This document shows, in pieces, positions 5,560-8,533 of a stretch of 8,533 nt of DNA (within the stretch, counting starts at the first letter, position 1; each line of letters opens with the position of its first letter). The stretch is from an uncultured Lachnospiraceae bacterium (lineage in GTDB: Bacteria; Bacillota; Clostridia; Lachnospirales; Lachnospiraceae). The DNA lies in the NCBI GenBank assembly GCA_947177105.1, contig CAMWTF010000086.1:1-8533 (forward strand), written 5' to 3'. The notes under the pieces were generated by a model that was not told where the DNA came from, ran no database searches, and saw nothing but the letters and a program-made list of their open reading frames with translations. A program made the position numbers and the translations under genes.

Positions 5560-6060
5560 TCAACTGTCGAGAATGAGCCTGGCGGCTCTGATATCCTGCT
5601 CCGTCAATCCCACATCCGCGTCCGTTTTGACTTGATGGGATTCAATCACATCGTGGTGCAGGTCCAGGTCGTCCAGGACTACCCAGCCTTTGACATGGGG
5701 ATGCGTCTCCAGCCACGCAAGGATCTCTTTGGCCTTCACGAGGCTGAATTTTTTTGTGATCCTGATTTCCTCCGTGGTTAAGTCCGGTGTCATATCGCAT
5801 ATTGCCATATTTTCTTCCGCCAGCAGTCGCACCAGGTTCGAAGCTTCCTTCCGCAAAGGCTTTAGTTTGTTGTCAAACCAGAACCGCCATCCGGAATGAA
5901 GCACCAGTCCGGCGCCCGTATCATGGATCAGACTGCCCAGGAGTTTTACCATAGCTGCGTCTATATAGTTTCCCTCGCCGATCTCCCGCTGATGACTGTC
6001 ATTCCAAAACCGGGAGTTCAACACGCCGTCAATATCAAGAAAGCATACCCTATCCATCAT
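5560..6060 (-). CDS. Small HAD-superfamily phosphatase (Swiss Army Knife RNA-repair HAD type)
   Basis: This 166-residue protein resembles the HAD domain first described in Swiss Army Knife RNA-repair proteins (PF18143). The start ATG at 6060 follows GGAGGAGG at about 7 bases; a second ATG directly after it is also possible. Motif I is FLDIDGVLN with nucleophile Asp9 and acid/base Asp11; motif II is the Ser of LHSGWR (Ser56); Lys109 is a candidate motif III; motif IV is VLDD with Asp130 and Asp131. All catalytic residues for a phosphatase are there. In multi-domain relatives the HAD domain is thought to trim phosphate ends of RNA before ligation, but here it stands alone with no ligase or kinase gene in view, so the substrate is open. 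The longer open frame up to 6174 is not used, because that ATG lies in the promoter. Confidence 0.82.
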   Translation of the reverse strand: MMDRVCFLDIDGVLNSRFWNDSHQREIGEGNYIDAAMVKLLGSLIHDTGAGLVLHSGWRFWFDNKLKPLRKEASNLVRLLAEENMAICDMTPDLTTEEIRITKKFSLVKAKEILAWLETHPHVKGWVVLDDLDLHHDVIESHQVKTDADVGLTEQDIRAARLILDS

Positions 6061-6127
6061 CCGGTCTCCTCCTCCGCGCCTATTCCGATTTCCGTATTGT
6101 CCTCGATCCCGATAGCAAATTGTAACA

Positions 6128-6138
6128 TGGAGACTCCA
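6128..6138. promoter_or_regulatory. Small dyad at the HAD transcription start
   Basis: TGGAGACTCCA (6128-6138) is an 11-base palindrome at the expected start point of the minus-strand HAD transcript (about 6139). It could be a repressor site or a short 5' hairpin; by itself it is weak evidence. Confidence 0.25.
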
Positions 6139-6145
6139 CATATAG

Positions 6146-6174
6146 AGTATATAGGTTTCCCCAAAAAATAGCAA
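6146..6174 (-). promoter_or_regulatory. Promoter of the HAD gene
   Basis: On the minus strand TTGCTA (6174-6169) and TATACT (6151-6146) are 17 bases apart, matching the housekeeping consensus at 4 of 6 and 5 of 6. The start would be near 6139 and leave a 5' leader of about 79 bases. The position also shows that the ATG at 6174 is not the translation start. Confidence 0.6.
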
Positions 6175-6190
6175 GTCTTTCTACGGTTTT

Positions 6191-6221
6191 TGGAATCATA
6201 AAACGCTGCAGCCGGATTCCA
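6191..6221. promoter_or_regulatory. Dyad between two divergent promoters
   Basis: TGGAATC (6191-6197) and GATTCCA (6215-6221) are perfect inverted repeats with a 17-base centre that holds the palindrome GCTGCAGC (6205-6212). The outer sides are T-rich and A-rich. The site is 10 bases before the -35 of the HD-GYP gene and 16 bases behind the -35 of the HAD gene, so one protein bound here could affect both. Confidence 0.4.
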
Positions 6222-6231
6222 CAAAAAACAG

Positions 6232-6260
6232 TAGATTTCTAATAAAAAATGAATTATAAT
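6232..6260 (+). promoter_or_regulatory. Promoter of the HD-GYP gene
   Basis: A perfect TATAAT (6255-6260) lies 17 bases after TAGATT (6232-6237), with an A-rich spacer and A-rich DNA upstream. The start would be near 6267, giving a leader of about 44 bases. The -35 is a 3 of 6 match. Confidence 0.55.
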
Positions 6261-6310
6261 ACAGAAGAATACTAACATACATATTTTACTGTAGACTAGC
6301 GGTGGTATCT

Positions 6311-7411
6311 GTGATAAGACGAAAATTTATAAGCACAAGAGCAATAAAGCAGGGCATGGTGATTGACCAGGCCATCATAGACAGGAGCGGGCGTATTTTG
6401 ATTGCCCGCAAGACGACTCTGGATGAGTTCCTGATCGATGCCCTGCAGAAGATGAAGATTACCGGTATCTACATCCGGGAGGGCGAGGAAGATCCTGAAA
6501 TGGACGGCGACATAGAGGTGGCGCCGGAGATCCAGGTAGCTATCGAGAAACTGACAGTGGAAGATCGGTCCAAGGTGAAGCTGTCCGAGAGCGTCAAGAA
6601 ACGGGTGTCGGAGGGTATCAAATTTCTTTACAACGATACCTCTGCGCCTAATTTTATAGACACCGCGGCCAACGTCACCAACAGCCTGGTGGGTTCCATC
6701 ATGGAAAACGAGGCGGTGGCGCTGAATATAGATACATTGAAATTCAGTGATGAGTATACTTTCCAGCACAGCGTGGACGTGGCGACAATAGCTATGCTGA
6801 TCGCCAAGAACAGTGATATGTCCGAGGCGGAAATCCAGAAAATAGGTATGGCGGGACTGCTCCATGACATGGGAAAGTCCAAAATTCCCAATGAGATTCT
6901 GAACAAGGCGGGGAAGCTGACAGAGGAAGAATTTGCCATTATGAAAAATCACTCTGTCTTCGGCTACCAGATACTGAAGGAAAAGGGCGGCATTCCCCAG
7001 GAGGTGCTGATGGGGGTGCTCCAGCACCATGAGAAACTGAATGGCAAGGGGTACCCCATGAACGTGGCGGTGGACAAGATCCATCCCTACGCAAAGATTC
7101 TTTCAATTGCGGATATTTATGATGCTCTCGTGACAGAACGTCCATATAAAAAGGCATTTTCCCAGCAGGATGCCATAGAGATGATCATGGCCATGACGGA
7201 CGAGTTGGATATCACGTTTATGCGGAATTTCCTGGGTATCGTCATCCTCTATCCCGTGAACAGTATTGTCACTCTAAGCAACGGAGAAAAGGCGAAGGTG
7301 CTGAAAAATAATCCCCAGTATCCCCTGCGCCCCAAGGTTATAGGGCTGCGCACCGGAAAGGTCTACGATCTGTCAGAGGATATCAAATGTGCCAGTCTGA
7401 TCATTGAGTGA
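6311..7411 (+). CDS. HD-GYP domain protein, probable cyclic-di-GMP phosphodiesterase
   Basis: This 366-residue cytoplasmic protein should hydrolyse the second messenger c-di-GMP. GTG at 6311 is preferred because GGTGG lies 5 bases before it; GTG at 6302 is in frame but has no ribosome site. Residues 1 to about 110 form a variable N-terminal domain (RRKFISTRAIKQGM) of the type often seen before HD-GYP. The catalytic part keeps all family residues: His153, HD at 185-186 in LLHDMGK with Lys189, His214, HHE at 239-241, the GYP signature at 247-249, and Asp268 in DIYDAL. The C-terminal 70 residues are beta-rich. There are no membrane helices and no receiver domain, so its signal input is unclear. 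It is transcribed from its own promoter, divergent from the HAD gene. No GGDEF partner is in the window. Confidence 0.93.
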   Translation: MIRRKFISTRAIKQGMVIDQAIIDRSGRILIARKTTLDEFLIDALQKMKITGIYIREGEEDPEMDGDIEVAPEIQVAIEKLTVEDRSKVKLSESVKKRVSEGIKFLYNDTSAPNFIDTAANVTNSLVGSIMENEAVALNIDTLKFSDEYTFQHSVDVATIAMLIAKNSDMSEAEIQKIGMAGLLHDMGKSKIPNEILNKAGKLTEEEFAIMKNHSVFGYQILKEKGGIPQEVLMGVLQHHEKLNGKGYPMNVAVDKIHPYAKILSIADIYDALVTERPYKKAFSQQDAIEMIMAMTDELDITFMRNFLGIVILYPVNSIVTLSNGEKAKVLKNNPQYPLRPKVIGLRTGKVYDLSEDIKCASLIIE

Positions 7412-7413
7412 GG

Positions 7414-7558
7414 CCCTTCTCGCTGTGCCGTGCATCAGCGGGAAGGGGGCGAAAGCCCAAATCAGGATAGAATTTGCAGGCTGGGCGGGGAGTTTAACCT
7501 GTGCGTAACCCAGAGATGCCATGTTCCGCAGCACATGAGTAATCAGGGGCTTAGCTGC
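7414..7558 (+). ncRNA. Structured RNA-like stretch between HD-GYP and CPBP genes
   Basis: The 183 bases between the HD-GYP stop and the next gene hold several stems. CCCTTCTCGCTG (7414-7425) pairs with CAGCGGGAAGGG (7436-7447), 12 pairs with one G-U. GGGC-GAAA-GCCC (7447-7458) is a GNRA tetraloop hairpin. CTGGG (7481-7485) pairs with CCCAG (7509-7513), and CAGG (7477-7480) with CCTG (7498-7501) would cross it as a pseudoknot. GCAGC (7528-7532) pairs with GCTGC (7554-7558). Some pairings exclude each other: GCCC at 7455-7458 could also join GGGC at 7483-7486. No T-run follows the first stem, so it is not a plain terminator. No known riboswitch class is recognised. It may be a leader of the downstream gene, a 3' processing element or an sRNA. 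Confidence 0.4.
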
Positions 7559-7594
7559 AAAATAAGGAAAGACAATTAATGAGGAGGATGTGTG

Positions 7595-8533
7595 ATGACA
7601 AAATTGTTGGAACTGAAAAAGCCCCAGATGGTGGCGGAGGCTGCCAGGGAGCGCAAGGGACTGAACATTGCGCTGGAGATACTGGTCTTTATCGCTGTAT
7701 TTGTGGTCAGCAGTATAGCGGAGATGGTAATAGTGGTGCCCGTAGAAATTGTATTAATGTATACAGACCCGAACTATTTGAATGCGGTTATGAATGGAGA
7801 TATGGCGGGCGCAATAGAGGCGGCCAATGCGTTGGCGCAGACGAATGCCCTGACCATTGTAATGCTTTTCTCCAATGCCGGGATTATTCTGGTGACATTG
7901 CTGTTCTGTAAGCTGATTCAGAAACGGAAAGTGACCACGGTGGGTTTCCAGAAGCCGGGCATGTGGAAGGAATATCTGAGCGGCCTGGGAATTGGTTTTG
8001 GGATCTTTACTGTGGCGGTACTGATCTGTGTGATGATGGGAGCGCTGAAGATTCAGGGCCTGTCCCCAAGCTTTTCCATTGGAGTTTTTGTGCTGTTTCT
8101 TTTGGGCTACCTGGTTCAGGGGATGGCGGAGGAGGTGCTGTGCAGAGGGTATTTCCTTGTGTCCGTGAGCAGGCGCTATCCACTGGCGGTGGGCATCATT
8201 GCCAATGCGGTTCTCTTTGCCGCCCTGCACTTGCTCAATAACGGTATTACAGTGCTGGCATTTATTAATCTGGTGCTCTTTGGCGTGTTTGCCTCCGTGT
8301 ACTTTGTCAAGCGGGGCAATATATGGGGTGTGGGCGCACTGCATTCCATCTGGAATCTGGCCCAGGGCAATGTTTATGGCATCCGTGTCAGCGGCATCCA
8401 GACCAGCTGCTCCGTGCTGTCCTCGGAGATGGTGGCAGGGCGCGAACTCATTAATGGCGGCGATTTCGGTCTGGAGGGCGGTTTGGCAGTAACCATTGTG
8501 TTGGTGGTGGGAACTCTGGTTCTGCTTGCAACC
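7595..8533 (+). CDS. CPBP family intramembrane protease (3' end outside window)
   Basis: A second CPBP (PF02517) membrane protease; 313 codons are in the window and the frame is open at the right edge. The ATG at 7595 follows GAGGAGG at 7 bases. The N-terminus is a charged stretch (MTKLLELKKPQMVAEAARER) of about 22 residues, followed by hydrophobic segments near 24-54, 86-108, 128-150, 163-178, 198-214, 218-236 and 292-313. Active-site motifs are EEVLCR (Glu179, Glu180, Arg184), FAALH with His212, and HSIWN with His250 and Asn254, all intact. The length (over 313) is at the upper end of the family, and the sequence after motif 3 contains a typical loop NVYGIRVSG. It is only distantly like the shorter CPBP protein at 3160-3825. 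Substrate unknown. A possible structured leader precedes it and no clear promoter was found in the gap. Confidence 0.92.
   Translation, partial: MTKLLELKKPQMVAEAARERKGLNIALEILVFIAVFVVSSIAEMVIVVPVEIVLMYTDPNYLNAVMNGDMAGAIEAANALAQTNALTIVMLFSNAGIILVTLLFCKLIQKRKVTTVGFQKPGMWKEYLSGLGIGFGIFTVAVLICVMMGALKIQGLSPSFSIGVFVLFLLGYLVQGMAEEVLCRGYFLVSVSRRYPLAVGIIANAVLFAALHLLNNGITVLAFINLVLFGVFASVYFVKRGNIWGVGALHSIWNLAQGNVYGIRVSGIQTSCSVLSSEMVAGRELINGGDFGLEGGLAVTIVLVVGTLVLLAT

Noticed and set aside
6061..6174. 38-residue N-terminal extension of the HAD protein
   Set aside because: The ATG at 6174 lies in the -35 of the promoter and the extension is low-complexity and not HAD-like; ATG 6060 has a strong ribosome site.
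6296..7084. 262-codon open frame antisense to the HD-GYP gene
   Set aside because: His-rich low-quality translation opposite an intact catalytic domain; a shadow of codon bias.
7436..7500. Cobalamin-riboswitch-like text (GGGAAG, then a GNRA hairpin)
   Set aside because: The B12 box GCCACTG and the other conserved core blocks are missing, and the downstream gene is not a cobalamin gene.
7409..7579. HD-GYP frame remains open for about 56 codons after its TGA (readthrough or stop-codon recoding)
   Set aside because: The protein is already full length at the TGA, the extension has no domain, and a GC-rich structured stretch this long can be open by chance.

Overview
The window looks like chromosomal DNA from a gut-type Clostridia, most likely a member of the Lachnospiraceae. 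The grounds are moderate GC, strong AGGAGG-type ribosome sites, a SCIFF-free ordinary accessory gene mix (XRE regulator with a membrane tail, CPBP proteases, Mef-like MFS pump, stand-alone HD-GYP protein) and protein sequence style. This taxonomic guess is an inference, not a search result. No transposase, integrase, CRISPR array, rRNA or tRNA was seen.

Left part (1-3825, all + strand): the 3' part of an ABC ATPase gene, cut by the window edge, is followed by its ABC-2-type permease (900-2147). After two small hairpins comes a 22-codon ORF that looks like a bare signal peptide (2214-2282). Its stop codon lies inside the -10 box of a good promoter for an XRE regulator with a hydrophobic C-terminal half (2315-3082). 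A CPBP intramembrane protease (3160-3825) follows in the same direction. An exporter, a tiny secreted-looking peptide, a membrane-tethered regulator and a membrane protease side by side suggest envelope or peptide sensing, but that is inference.

Middle (3826-6060, mostly - strand): a 90-base element with 21-base inverted ends sits between the converging protease and MFS genes. The MFS gene (5288 down to 4014) has a 240-base leader with its own promoter, a 26-codon ORF behind a strong ribosome site, a 12-bp perfect stem at the end of that ORF, a third copy of the stem sequence, and a second stem just before the MFS ribosome site. This layout resembles the leader-peptide attenuators of antibiotic-resistance genes and is the most interesting signal here. 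Upstream lies a small stand-alone HAD phosphatase (6060 down to 5560).

Right part (6061-8533): a divergent intergenic region holds one promoter for each side and a dyad between them. An HD-GYP cyclic-di-GMP phosphodiesterase (6311-7411) follows. After it comes a 183-base stretch rich in competing RNA stems, then a second CPBP protease, which runs off the right edge.
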